Assembly: GCA_050747865.1 (NCBI GenBank)
Contig: JBOGJI010000236.1
Coordinates: 1 to 64,000 of the forward strand
DNA length: 64,000 bases
Reading direction: 5' to 3'
Source of the DNA: JBOGJI01 sp050747865
GTDB lineage: Bacteria; Acidobacteriota; Thermoanaerobaculia; Multivoradales; JAHEKO01
The notes under the pieces were generated by a model that had not been told where the DNA came from, ran no database searches, and saw only the letters and a program-made list of their open reading frames with translations. Below, piece after piece: positions 55,008 through 63,464 of this stretch (the first letter of the stretch is position 1; every line of letters begins with the position of its first letter). A program made the translations under genes and the position numbers.

Positions 55008-56025
55008 GCGGCCCCAGCGCCGGCAGGTCGAGCCAGGTCAGCAGGATCAACCCGAAGACCAGCAGCGCGAGCAGGACGAAGAGCGAACGCTCGCGGAACA
55101 GCCGCTCGGGCGACTCGGCGGCCGACTCCGGGCGCAGGCCGATGTGCAGGTAGGCGCCGAACAGGGCGGCGAAGAGGGGGAAGGCCAGCAGGTACTCGAT
55201 GCGGTACTTGACCAGGAAGATGGCGAGGAAGAAGGCGGCCATCAGGGCGTAGAGGAAGGCCGACACCAGCAGCGAGCCCTCCGAATAGGCGCCGAAGGAG
55301 CGCCGGTAGCGCACCAGGGCGTCGACGCCGACGCGAGCCGACACCGACCGGTATTCGGCGAAGCGTTTGGTGGCCATCAGGAAGGCGCCGCCCATCCAAT
55401 AGGTGAGCAACAGGGTGCTGGGCGGCAGGGTGGTGCCGTCCACCATGGCCCAGCCGAGGATCAGCCGGATGGGGTTGTTGATCGACTCGCTGAGCACGTC
55501 GAGCACCGGCACTTTCTTGAAGCGCAGCGGCGGCACGTTGTAGGCCAGCCCGCTCAAGCCGAAGGCGACGGCGAAGACGGTGAAGAGCTTGCCCACGGTC
55601 AACGCCAGGGCCACCCCCGCCGCGAGCAGCAGGCCGTATTCCAGATAAACGACCAGGGGCGAGAGGCGCTTGCGCACGGCCGGACGGCTGGCCTTGCGCG
55701 GGTGATGGGCATCGAAGCCCGCGTCCAGCCACTCGTTGAGCACGTAGTTAGCGGAGGCGACCAGGGCGGCGCTGGCGAACCCCAGCAGCAGCACCCAGGC
55801 CGAGGGCCAACGGCCGGGACGGAGCAGGAGCACGGCGAGCACGATCCCCGGCACGATGAAGACGTGCTTGATCCAGTGGTCGAGCCGCGCCATGGCCAGG
55901 TAGTCGATCCAGCTGCCCGGGGGTCGCGTGTCGCGACCCGCCGGGACCGCGACGACGGGCGCGACCCCCGCGGCGACGGCCGGGCCGCCACCGGGATCGT
56001 TGGCTGTTGGGGGCGGGGCGACCAT
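54964..56025 (-). CDS. UbiA-family prenyl/phosphoribosyl transferase
   Basis: The 353-aa membrane protein has about nine helices. The metal motif NEWLDAGFDAHHPRKASRP matches NxxxDxxxD, and MARLDHWIKHVFIVPGIVLA and a later DxxxD-like YNVPPLRFKKVPVLDVLSES are also typical. This combination resembles decaprenyl-phosphate phosphoribosyltransferase and other UbiA enzymes rather than UbiA itself; it may link a sugar to polyprenyl phosphate. That would fit the convergent GT-C gene, whose donors are lipid-linked. The start is ATG 56025, after TATAAG. Confidence 0.85.
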   Translation of the reverse strand: MVAPPPTANDPGGGPAVAAGVAPVVAVPAGRDTRPPGSWIDYLAMARLDHWIKHVFIVPGIVLAVLLLRPGRWPSAWVLLLGFASAALVASANYVLNEWLDAGFDAHHPRKASRPAVRKRLSPLVVYLEYGLLLAAGVALALTVGKLFTVFAVAFGLSGLAYNVPPLRFKKVPVLDVLSESINNPIRLILGWAMVDGTTLPPSTLLLTYWMGGAFLMATKRFAEYRSVSARVGVDALVRYRRSFGAYSEGSLLVSAFLYALMAAFFLAIFLVKYRIEYLLAFPLFAALFGAYLHIGLRPESAAESPERLFRERSLFVLLALLVFGLILLTWLDLPALGPLTDPHYIVLPWGRS

Positions 56026-56134
56026 GAGGCGCGCTTATAGCACAGCGCGGATCCGCCACCCCGGTCCGCGGGCGGACCGTCGCACACCGAGCGAGGTGGC
56101 CGAGGCGGCGAACGGCCGCCGACCCCATCCGCAA

Positions 56135-56164
56135 TTGACGGTAGCTGGCCGCGCGTGGTAGCTT
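56135..56164 (+). promoter_or_regulatory. rplU-rpmA-obgE operon promoter
   Basis: TTGACG (56135-56140), 18 bases and TAGCTT (56159-56164) precede the leader. CCGCCG/CGGCGG at 56173-56188 forms a short hairpin directly before the ribosome site GGAGG, possibly part of translational control. Confidence 0.6.
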
Positions 56165-56206
56165 CTCTCGTTCCGCCGCGCACGGCGGCGGTGGAGGTTT
56201 CCCACA

Positions 56207-56524
56207 ATGTATGCAGTCATCGAGACCGGCGGCAAGCAGTACCGCGTTGCGCCGGGCGACATCATCGAGGTCGAGCGCGGGCTCGAGGCGACGGCTGACG
56301 ACGGCGGCGTCGAGTTCTCGCGTGTCCTGCTCGTCGGCGGCGACGAGCAGGCGCGGGTGGGAGCGCCGCTGGTCGACGGGGCGCGGGTGAAGGCGACGGC
56401 GCTCGCCGAGACCCGGGGCCCCAAGGTGCGGGTCTTCAAGATGAAGCGGCGCAAAGGCTACCGCCGCACCCGCGGCCATCGTCAGGACCTCGTGCGCGTG
56501 CGCATCGACGAGATCGTCGCCTGA
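56207..56524 (+). CDS. rplU: Ribosomal protein L21
   Basis: L21 (105 aa) binds 23S rRNA in the large subunit. [22 protein letters not shown] at the start and [25 protein letters not shown] at the end are the family signatures. GGAGG precedes ATG 56207 by nine bases. It is the first gene of the usual rplU-rpmA-obgE set. Confidence 0.98.
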   Translation: MYAVIETGGKQYRVAPGDIIEVERGLEATADDGGVEFSRVLLVGGDEQARVGAPLVDGARVKATALAETRGPKVRVFKMKRRKGYRRTRGHRQDLVRVRIDEIVA

Positions 56525-56542
56525 GACGGAGGAGATCCTGAC

Positions 56543-56800
56543 ATGGCACACAAGAAGGGACAGGGCTCGAGCCGCAACGGCCGGGACTCCAACCCCCAGT
56601 TCCTTGGCGTCAAGCGATTCGGCGGCGAGCAGGTCGGCGGCGGCACTATCCTGGTGCGCCAACGGGGCACCAAGTTCTTCCCCGGCGTCAACGTGGGGCG
56701 CGGCAAGGACGACACTCTGTTCGCCAAGGCGGACGGTATCGTGCGGTACACGACCAGCCGCGGACGGCGGCTGGTGAGCGTGCTGCCGGCCGAGCAGTAG
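56543..56800 (+). CDS. rpmA: Ribosomal protein L27
   Basis: L27 (85 aa) reaches into the peptidyl transferase centre. The N-terminus [18 protein letters not shown] lacks the Firmicutes-type leader that needs cleavage. [28 protein letters not shown] is present. It lies 18 bases after rplU. Confidence 0.98.
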   Translation: MAHKKGQGSSRNGRDSNPQFLGVKRFGGEQVGGGTILVRQRGTKFFPGVNVGRGKDDTLFAKADGIVRYTTSRGRRLVSVLPAEQ

Positions 56801-56838
56801 CGGCCGGGGTCGTCCCGGCCGTCCCCGCGACAAACACA

Positions 56839-57855
56839 TTGGTCTTCCTCGACGAGGCCGTCATCCAGGTTCAGGGTGGACGGGGGGGGAACGGCTGCCT
56901 GGCCTTCCGGCGCGAGAAATACGTGCCTCGCGGCGGTCCGTCGGGAGGGGACGGCGGCCACGGGGGCTCGGTCTACCTGGAGGGAGACGAGGGGCGCAAC
57001 ACCCTCTATCACCTCCGTTTCCGCCAGCTCTACGCGGCCGAGCGCGGCCGCCACGGCGAGGGCTCGCTGCGCACCGGGCGCTCGGGTGAGGATCTGATCG
57101 TGCAGGTGCCCCTGGGAACCGTGGTGCGGGACGCCGACAGCGGCGAGCTCCTGGGGGAGATCGTGGAGCCCGGGGCCCGCTTGCTGGTCGGCCGGGGCGG
57201 CCGCGGCGGGCGCGGCAACGCCCGTTTCGCCACCGCCACCAACCAGGCACCCCGGCGAACCGAGCCGGGGGAGGAGGGCGAGGAGCGCCACCTCAAGCTG
57301 GAGCTCAAGCTCCTCGCCGATGCCGGCCTGGTGGGTCTGCCGAACGCCGGCAAGTCGACGTTGATCAGCGCCATCTCGGCGGCGCACCCCAAGATCGCCG
57401 ACTATCCGTTCACCACCCTGGTGCCCCAGCTAGGCGTCGTCGACGCCGGTCTCGGCGGCGAGCCCTTCGTCGTCGCCGACCTCCCCGGCCTGATCGCCGG
57501 CGCCGCGCAGGGCGCCGGCCTGGGCACCCAGTTCCTGCGCCACGTCGAGCGCTGCCGGGTGCTGCTGCACCTGGTCGACTTGGCGGCGGGGGAGGCGAGA
57601 GTGGAGGAGGAGCTGCGCACGGTGGAGCGGGAGCTCGAGAGCTTCCAGCCGGAGCTCCTGGCGCGTCCCCGCCTGCTGGTCGGCAGCAAGCTGGACGCCG
57701 CCGATCCCGAGCGTCGGCAGGCCCTGGCCGCGGCGGGCCGGGCGCGCGAGCTCGCCGTCCTGGAGCTGAGCGCGGTCAGCGGCGAGGGACTGCCGCGGCT
57801 GATCGCCGCCGTCCGCGACCGCCTGGAGTCGAACGGGCCGGAGGCGGGCGCATGA
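56839..57855 (+). CDS. obgE: Obg-family GTPase
   Basis: ObgE (338 aa) is a ribosome-assembly GTPase linked to stress and growth control. The N-terminal Obg domain (about 1-158) is glycine-rich ([30 protein letters not shown]). The G domain has G1 GLPNAGKST at about 166, G3 DLPGL and the usual switch sequence [14 protein letters not shown]. The start is TTG 56839, which lacks a good ribosome site, so it depends on coupling or a missed start. It overlaps nadD by four bases. Confidence 0.95.
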   Translation: MVFLDEAVIQVQGGRGGNGCLAFRREKYVPRGGPSGGDGGHGGSVYLEGDEGRNTLYHLRFRQLYAAERGRHGEGSLRTGRSGEDLIVQVPLGTVVRDADSGELLGEIVEPGARLLVGRGGRGGRGNARFATATNQAPRRTEPGEEGEERHLKLELKLLADAGLVGLPNAGKSTLISAISAAHPKIADYPFTTLVPQLGVVDAGLGGEPFVVADLPGLIAGAAQGAGLGTQFLRHVERCRVLLHLVDLAAGEARVEEELRTVERELESFQPELLARPRLLVGSKLDAADPERRQALAAAGRARELAVLELSAVSGEGLPRLIAAVRDRLESNGPEAGA

Positions 57856-58475
57856 AGCTGGGACTGTTCGGCGGCAGCTTCGACCCCATCCACCGCGGGC
57901 ACGTCGAGCCGGTGCTCGACGCGGCGCGGGCGCTGGGGCTGGCGCGCGTCCTCTACCTGCCCACGGCGCGGCCGCCGCACAAGACCGATCAGGCGCTGGC
58001 TCCGGCCGCGGCCCGCTACGCCATGGTGGAGATGGCGCTGCTCGAGCACCCGGAGCTGCGGGTCGACGATTTCGAGATGCGCGCCGACGGTCCCAGCTAC
58101 ACCATCGACACCGTGCGCCACTTTCAGAAAGTGTCCCCGGACGCGCGCCTGCACTATCTGATCGGCGGCGACGCCTTGCCGGGGCTGCCGACCTGGCGGA
58201 GCGCCGAGGAGCTCCTGCGGCGGGTCGATCTGGTGGTCCTGGCCCGTCCGGGATGGCGGCTCGACGAGGCGCTCGATCGACTCTCTCCTGACACCCGTTC
58301 CCTGCTCGCGGCGGCCAGCGTCCACCGCATCGACAACCGCCTCTGCGACGTCTCCTCGACCCGGCTGCGAGAGCAGCTCGCGCGCGGCGCGCGGGAGGAG
58401 GCGCGCCATGCCCTCGACCCGCTGGTGCTAAGGTACGCGCTCAAATACGGTCTCTATCAAGCGAGCGATGCCTGA
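57852..58475 (+). CDS. nadD: Nicotinate-nucleotide adenylyltransferase
   Basis: NadD (207 aa) makes deamido-NAD from nicotinate mononucleotide and ATP. The HxGH nucleotidyltransferase motif is [11 protein letters not shown] (8-18), and the second motif SSTRLREQL near residue 169 corresponds to ISSTxxR. The ATG overlaps the obgE stop (ATGA). It overlaps rsfS by eight bases, completing a housekeeping operon. Confidence 0.96.
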   Translation: MKLGLFGGSFDPIHRGHVEPVLDAARALGLARVLYLPTARPPHKTDQALAPAAARYAMVEMALLEHPELRVDDFEMRADGPSYTIDTVRHFQKVSPDARLHYLIGGDALPGLPTWRSAEELLRRVDLVVLARPGWRLDEALDRLSPDTRSLLAAASVHRIDNRLCDVSSTRLREQLARGAREEARHALDPLVLRYALKYGLYQASDA

Positions 58476-58848
58476 CAGTCCGGCAACCACCCCCACCGTG
58501 CACGAGATGGTTCAGGAGGCGGTGACGGCGGCGCAGGATCGCAAGGCCATCGATGTCCGCGTCCTCGCCCTCGCCGAGGTCGCCGACTTCACCGACTACT
58601 TCCTGGTCTGCTCGGGGGCCACCGAACGGCAGGTGCAGGCGATCAGCGACGCGGTGGAGGAACGCCTGCGCCAGCGCGGCATGCGACCGCTGCACGTCGA
58701 GGGCTACCGGCACGGATGGTGGACGCTGCTCGACTACGGCGACTTCGTCTTCCACGTCTTCACCGACGAGAAGCGGGCTTATTACGGTCTCGAGCGTCTG
58801 TGGGCGGACGCCGCGGACGTGAGCGATCGGTTCACCCATCTTGAGTAG
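58468..58848 (+). CDS. rsfS: Ribosomal silencing factor RsfS
   Basis: RsfS (126 aa) binds L14 and keeps ribosomal subunits apart during nutrient stress. AIDVRVLALAEVADFTDYFLVCSGATERQVQAI and EGYRHGWWTLLDYGDFVFHVF are the family signatures. The usual nadD-rsfS order is kept. Its end is followed by the sigma-54 activator gene with a possible TTG overlap. Confidence 0.96.
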   Translation: MPDSPATTPTVHEMVQEAVTAAQDRKAIDVRVLALAEVADFTDYFLVCSGATERQVQAISDAVEERLRQRGMRPLHVEGYRHGWWTLLDYGDFVFHVFTDEKRAYYGLERLWADAADVSDRFTHLE

Positions 58849-58873
58849 GGCGCGAGGAGGCGTCGCGGAGGCG

Positions 58874-59818
58874 ATGAGCCCGGAGGCGCGCAGCCCGGCT
58901 GCAAGCGAGCCTCGAGATGCGGACGTGTTGACCCGCTACATCGGGGACTGGCCCGCGCTGCGGCCCTTGGCGGCCCTGGCGCGGCGCGGCGCGCCGACGG
59001 AGGCGACGGTCCTGATCCTGGGCGAGGCGGGGACCGGGCGCAGCCGGCTTGCCGCAGCCATCCACGCCGCCAGCCGCCGCGCCGAGGGACCGCTGGTGGA
59101 GGTGGACTCGGCGACGCTGCCGGCCGATCTCTTCGAGGCCGAGCTGTTCGGCTTTCGCGCCGGCGCCTTCACCGGCGCGCAGCGGGACCACGCGGGACGT
59201 GTGGCGCGGGCGGACGGCGGCACCCTGGTGCTCGATCATGTCGAAGAGCTGCCCGCTGCCGCCCAGCCCAAGCTGCTGCGCCTGCTCGCCGAGCACCGCT
59301 ACGTGCCGCTGGGGGGCGGCGAGCAGCGGGCCGATGTTCGCTTCGTGGCGATCGCGGCTGAGGATCTCGGCGAGCGCGCCCGCCGCGGCAGCTTTCGCGG
59401 CGACCTCTACCACCGCTTGGCGGTGGTGACGCTGCGGCTGCCGCCGCTGCGCGACAGGCGCCGCGAGCTGCCGCAGCTGGCGCAGTCCCTGATCGCCGAG
59501 CTGGCGGCCAAGCTGGGGCGTGAGGCGCCCGAGCTCGCGCCCGAGGCGAGCGAGTGGATGCGGCGCTACTCCTGGCCGGGCAACCTACGCGAGCTGCGCA
59601 ACCTGCTGGAGCGCGAGCTGCTGCTGCACCCGGACGGCCCGCTCGCCCCCGCCCCGCCGCAGGGCGGCGATCCACCGCGGCTGCTGTCCGAGACCGAGCG
59701 CCAGGCCATCGTCGAGGCCCTGGCCTGGACGCGCGGCCGCCAGGGCGAGGCGGCGCGCCTCCTCGGCATCAGCCGCAAGACGCTGTGGGACAAGAGGCGG
59801 CGCTATGGGTTGCCGTAG
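58874..59818 (+). CDS. Sigma-54 interacting AAA+ activator without receiver domain
   Basis: The 314-aa protein has a central AAA+ domain with P-loop GEAGTGRS, the intact GAFTGA loop (97-102) needed to contact sigma-54, and GGTLVLDHVEELP (Walker B). A Fis-type helix-turn-helix closes it (GRQGEAARLLGISRKTLWDKRRRYGL). There is no receiver or PAS domain, so it may be constitutive or controlled by a partner. ATG 58874 is preferred; TTG 58841, overlapping rsfS, is an alternative. It overlaps the M28 peptidase gene by 14 bases. Confidence 0.88.
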   Translation: MSPEARSPAASEPRDADVLTRYIGDWPALRPLAALARRGAPTEATVLILGEAGTGRSRLAAAIHAASRRAEGPLVEVDSATLPADLFEAELFGFRAGAFTGAQRDHAGRVARADGGTLVLDHVEELPAAAQPKLLRLLAEHRYVPLGGGEQRADVRFVAIAAEDLGERARRGSFRGDLYHRLAVVTLRLPPLRDRRRELPQLAQSLIAELAAKLGREAPELAPEASEWMRRYSWPGNLRELRNLLERELLLHPDGPLAPAPPQGGDPPRLLSETERQAIVEALAWTRGRQGEAARLLGISRKTLWDKRRRYGLP

Positions 59819-61211
59819 CCGCGGCCGGCACCTGTCGGGTTGGCTGTGCGCCGGCCTGTCGGCCGTGGCGCTGCTGGCGCCGACGGCCCCGGCGGCGGCG
59901 CAGGACGGCGTCTGGGCGCTGGCGGAGCGTCTGACCGCGATCGGGCCGCGGGTCCCGGGTAGCGTGGAGAGCCGCACGGCTCGCCGCCTGCTGCTCGACG
60001 CGATGGCAGCCGGGGGGCTCGAGGATCTGGCCGCCTGGCAGACTCCCGGCGATCCCCCGGTGGTCAATCTGACCGGTGTGGTGCCCGGCGCCGGCGGCCC
60101 GGAGGTCCTGCTCACGGCCCATTACGACACGGTGGCGGACAGCCCCGGCGCGCTCGACGACGCGGCGGGCTGCGCGGTGGCGATCCGCGCGGCCGAGCGC
60201 CTGGTCGGCAGCGGTGTCAGGCTCGCCGTCCGGGTCGTCCTCTTCGACGCCGAGGAGGGGGGGCTGCACGGCAGTCGGGCGTACGTCGAGTCCCTGGCCG
60301 GCAGGCCGGAGATCGCCGCGGTGCTGAATCTGGACAGCCTCGGATCCCGCAAGGCGAGGCGCGCGGTCGTGCACGTGGCGCCGCCCGCCGCGGATGCCGC
60401 GCTGGCGCCCCCGGCCTGGCTGGTCGACGCCGCGCTCACGGCGGCGAAGCGCTCGCGCTTCCCGCTCGAAGTGGGGGAGGCGACCCTGGCGGTCCCGGGC
60501 CAGCTCGTGGAGCGCTACGGCCGCCTCGCCTACGCCAGCGACGCCTCTACTTTCCTCGCCGCCGGGCTGCCGGCGGTCCTGCTCTCCGACGCGACACTCA
60601 CCGATCTGGGACCGGGGGTGCACACGCCCGCCGACACCGCCAGGCAGCTCGAGGCCGAGCGTCTGGAGGAGTGGCGCGACTTCGTCGTCGCGCTGGTGGA
60701 GGAGATCGACGCCAGGGGTCCACGGCCGGCGGAGCAGCCGGCGGAGCGGCAGTACCTCGTCGTCGCCGGACACCTGTGGACGCGCCCGTTCCTGTGGCTG
60801 GTCGGGGGCCTCTTGGGGGCGACCCTGGCGGGGCGGGTGCTGCGCCTGCGTCCGAACCCGGCGCCGGCGCGGCGGGGCGCCGCGGCGCTGGCGTTTCTCG
60901 CCCTCGCCGCGCTGGCCTGGGTGGTCTCGCCGCTCGCCTCAGCGGTGCTGCTGACCCCGGCGATGCTCATCGGCATCGTCGCCCCGCGGCCGATCGGCCG
61001 GGGTATTCCCGGCCTCGTCGGTGGCGTCCTGCCCACCCTCGTGCTGGCCGGCCTCGGGGTTTGGACGCTGGCGGCCGGCCATGTCTTCGGCCCGGGTCCG
61101 GAGGCCTGGAGGCTGCTCCCCGCGCTGGCCGCGGTCGCGGTCTACGGCGCCTGGAGATGGAGCGTCAGCGCCCCCGCCACTGCGCGGGGCGCTTCTCGAG
61201 AAACGCCTTGA
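59805..61211 (+). CDS. M28-family metallopeptidase with membrane tail
   Basis: The 468-aa protein has a signal peptide (LSGWLCAGLSAVALLAPTAPAAA) and an M28 catalytic domain with two-zinc ligands: His and Asp in LLTAHYDTVAD, Asp in ALDDAAGCA, Glu pair in FDAEEGGLHG, Asp in LNLDSLGS and His in GVHTPADT. After about residue 320 there are five hydrophobic segments, so it is anchored in the membrane with the peptidase outside. Relatives include glutaminyl cyclase-like enzymes and aminopeptidases. Its last 47 bases overlap the convergent crotonase gene. Confidence 0.9.
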   Translation: MGCRSRGRHLSGWLCAGLSAVALLAPTAPAAAQDGVWALAERLTAIGPRVPGSVESRTARRLLLDAMAAGGLEDLAAWQTPGDPPVVNLTGVVPGAGGPEVLLTAHYDTVADSPGALDDAAGCAVAIRAAERLVGSGVRLAVRVVLFDAEEGGLHGSRAYVESLAGRPEIAAVLNLDSLGSRKARRAVVHVAPPAADAALAPPAWLVDAALTAAKRSRFPLEVGEATLAVPGQLVERYGRLAYASDASTFLAAGLPAVLLSDATLTDLGPGVHTPADTARQLEAERLEEWRDFVVALVEEIDARGPRPAEQPAERQYLVVAGHLWTRPFLWLVGGLLGATLAGRVLRLRPNPAPARRGAAALAFLALAALAWVVSPLASAVLLTPAMLIGIVAPRPIGRGIPGLVGGVLPTLVLAGLGVWTLAAGHVFGPGPEAWRLLPALAAVAVYGAWRWSVSAPATARGASRETP

Positions 61212-61941
61212 CGCCCTCCCGCATGTCGTCGGTCGAGAAGCACAGGCAGAAGAGGTCCCGCTCGTAGGCCAGGCCGTCGGCGAGCGGCAGGCGCTCGGCG
61301 GCGCGCACCGCCTGCTTCGCCACCTTCAGGGTCAGCGGGCTCATGGCCGCGACCTTGGCCGCCAGGGCCAGGGTCCTCTCCCTGAGCTCGGCGGCCGGCA
61401 CCACCATCTCGACCAGGCCGATCGATGCCGCCTCGACGGCGTCGATCATCTCCCCCGACAGCACCAGGCGTAGAGTCTGCCCGGTGCCGATCAGGCGCGG
61501 CAGGCGCTGGGTGCCGCCGCCGCCGGGGATCAGCCCCAGCTTGATCTCGGGCTGCCCGAAGCGCGCCGTCTCGGCGGCGATGCGCAGGTCGCAGGAGGCG
61601 GCCAGCTCGCAGCCGCCGCCCAGACAGAAGCCCTGGATCATGGCGATGACCGGCTTCGGGTATTCGGCCATGACGTCGAAGATGCGCGGGCTCGCCATGG
61701 CCTGGCGCTGGTCCATCGGCGTGCGGCCGTCGAACTCGCCGATATCGGCGCCGGCAATAAACGCCTTCTCCCCGGTGCCGGTCAAGACCACGCAGCCGAC
61801 CGAGTCGTCCTCCTCGATCTCCGCCAGCAGCTCCAGGGCGCGGTCGCGCACCTCCTGGTTGAGCGCATTCAGCTTGTCCGGACGGTTGACGGTGAGGATC
61901 GCGACCCGTCCCTCCTGCTCTTTCAGCACCACGTCCGACAT
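61165..61941 (-). CDS. Enoyl-CoA hydratase (crotonase family)
   Basis: The 258-aa protein hydrates enoyl-CoA in beta-oxidation. The oxyanion hole is AFIAGADIGEF and the catalytic Glu is in QGFCLGGGCELA; LGLIPGGGGTQRLPRLIG holds the second Glu region and is typical of short-chain enoyl-CoA hydratases. GAGGAG lies five bases before ATG 61941. It follows the second crotonase 24 bases away in the same direction. Confidence 0.95.
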   Translation of the reverse strand: MSDVVLKEQEGRVAILTVNRPDKLNALNQEVRDRALELLAEIEEDDSVGCVVLTGTGEKAFIAGADIGEFDGRTPMDQRQAMASPRIFDVMAEYPKPVIAMIQGFCLGGGCELAASCDLRIAAETARFGQPEIKLGLIPGGGGTQRLPRLIGTGQTLRLVLSGEMIDAVEAASIGLVEMVVPAAELRERTLALAAKVAAMSPLTLKVAKQAVRAAERLPLADGLAYERDLFCLCFSTDDMREGVKAFLEKRPAQWRGR

Positions 61942-61965
61942 ATCGTCTCCTCTCTTTCGACTCCC

Positions 61966-62733
61966 TTAGCGATGGCGCCACGAGGGCGGCCGCTTCTGCC
62001 GGAAGGCCATCAGGCCCTCCTCCATGTCTTCGATCCGCGTGAGCTCCTGCAGATAGAGGCGCTCGCACTCGGCGACCGCCTGCCCGTGCGACTCTTCCTC
62101 GCCGGCGCGCACGGCCCGCTTGATGAGCCGCGCCACCGGCCGGCTGGCGGCCAGCAGCTCGCCGGTGAGCCGTTCGAGGCCGGCCTCGAACTGGCCGGCC
62201 GGGGCGAGGCGCTGGACCATCCCGATCCGCGCCGCCTCGCGGCCGTCGAGCTCCCGTCCGGTGACCAGGAGATCGAGCGCGGCGCCGGGCCCGATCCGGC
62301 GCGGATAGAGGGCGGCGGCGTAGGGGGGAAAGCAGCCCAGCTTCACCTCCGGCTGGCCGAGCCGCGCGTCCTCCTCGGCCAGGACCAGGTCGCAGGCGGC
62401 GGCCAGCTCCAGCCCGCCTCCCAGGCAATAGCCTTGTACGGCGGCCAGGGTCAAGGCGGGCAGGGCCCGCAGGCGCTCCAGGGCGGCGTGGAAGCGGGTG
62501 AGCATCTCGGCAATGCGCTCGGCGACGTGGTCGTCGACCGCCACCCCGGCGGAGAAGGCGCGGGGTGAGGCGGAGCGCAGCACCAGCAGCTGCAGCTCGT
62601 CGTCGGTCGTCAGCTCGGCGACCGTGTCGCCCAGCTTTTGCAGTGTCGCGAGATCGAGGATGTTGAGCGGCGGCCGATCGAGGATCAGGGTCGCCAACCG
62701 CCCGTCCCGCTCCAGGCGCACCGCCTCGCTCAT
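61966..62733 (-). CDS. Crotonase-family protein, possibly dienoyl-CoA hydratase
   Basis: The 255-aa protein is a second crotonase. RPPLNILDLATLQKLG and FSAGVAVDDH (oxyanion hole) match, and QGYCLGGGLELAAACD keeps the catalytic Glu. The segment after it reads LGCFPPYAAALYPRRIG rather than GGTQRL, which is more like cyclohexadiene-carbonyl-CoA hydratase than ordinary ECH. That would suggest aromatic or alicyclic acid breakdown, but this is inference. ATG 62733 overlaps the amidotransferase stop (ATGA). Confidence 0.9.
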   Translation of the reverse strand: MSEAVRLERDGRLATLILDRPPLNILDLATLQKLGDTVAELTTDDELQLLVLRSASPRAFSAGVAVDDHVAERIAEMLTRFHAALERLRALPALTLAAVQGYCLGGGLELAAACDLVLAEEDARLGQPEVKLGCFPPYAAALYPRRIGPGAALDLLVTGRELDGREAARIGMVQRLAPAGQFEAGLERLTGELLAASRPVARLIKRAVRAGEEESHGQAVAECERLYLQELTRIEDMEEGLMAFRQKRPPSWRHR

Positions 62734-63464
62734 CGTCCCGCGGCAAACAGCTCGGCGGCCGCCAGGAAATCCGCGAACAGCAGGCGCTGGAGCTCCAAGG
62801 CGACGAGATTCTCCGGATGCCATTGCACCCCGCGCAGCCACCAGCCGTCCCGGGGGTCGACATCGGCGCCGGCCGCCGCCTCGACCACGCCGTCCGCCGC
62901 GGTGGCCAGGACGGTGAGCTCCGGCGCCACGCGGCGCAGGGCCTGATGATGGCGGGTATTGACCTGCGGCTTGGTTTCGCCGTCGCGGCGCAGCCGGTCG
63001 GCCAGGGGATGGCCGACGGCGGCGGCGTGCACGGTATGGGACAGCGCGTCGCGCGGCCCCTTGAGGTCGTGCCGCAGGGCTCCCGGCACCTGGACGCCCA
63101 GGTCCTGCCACAGCGAGCCGCCGAGGAAGACGTTGAGCACCTGCAGGCCGCGGCAGATCGCCCACACCGGCACGCGCTCGCCCCGCGCCGCCTCCAGGGC
63201 CTCCCACTCGACGCGATCGAGCTCGGGCAGGAGCTTGAGGCCGGCGTCGTGGAGCGGCTCCTCGCCGTAGCGCTGCGGCTCCACGTCCGGCCCGCCGCAC
63301 AGCACCACCCCGGCTGCCTCGACGACCCGCCGTCCCGCCCCTTCCGCCTCCTGCGGCGTGATCACGTCCGCCTGCAGGCCGTCCAGCCCGCCGGCGGCCA
63401 GCGCCGCCAGATACGGCTCGGCGTGCTCCCGGTCCTCACAGACCATGGCGATGGAGCGTCTCAC
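62730..63464 (-). CDS. Class I glutamine amidotransferase (gamma-glutamyl hydrolase-like)
   Basis: The 244-aa protein has the class I amidotransferase triad: Cys in VWAICRGLQVLNVFLGG and His and Glu in VQWHPE. GGPDVEPQRYGE fits the PuuD/PF07722 subgroup, which cleaves gamma-glutamyl-GABA in putrescine use. It lies between a thiolase and a crotonase with 4-base overlaps on both sides (GTGA and ATGA), an unusual place. GTG 63464 is chosen because of the overlap. Its role may be hydrolysis of another gamma-glutamyl or amide substrate. Confidence 0.88.
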   Translation of the reverse strand: MRRSIAMVCEDREHAEPYLAALAAGGLDGLQADVITPQEAEGAGRRVVEAAGVVLCGGPDVEPQRYGEEPLHDAGLKLLPELDRVEWEALEAARGERVPVWAICRGLQVLNVFLGGSLWQDLGVQVPGALRHDLKGPRDALSHTVHAAAVGHPLADRLRRDGETKPQVNTRHHQALRRVAPELTVLATAADGVVEAAAGADVDPRDGWWLRGVQWHPENLVALELQRLLFADFLAAAELFAAGR

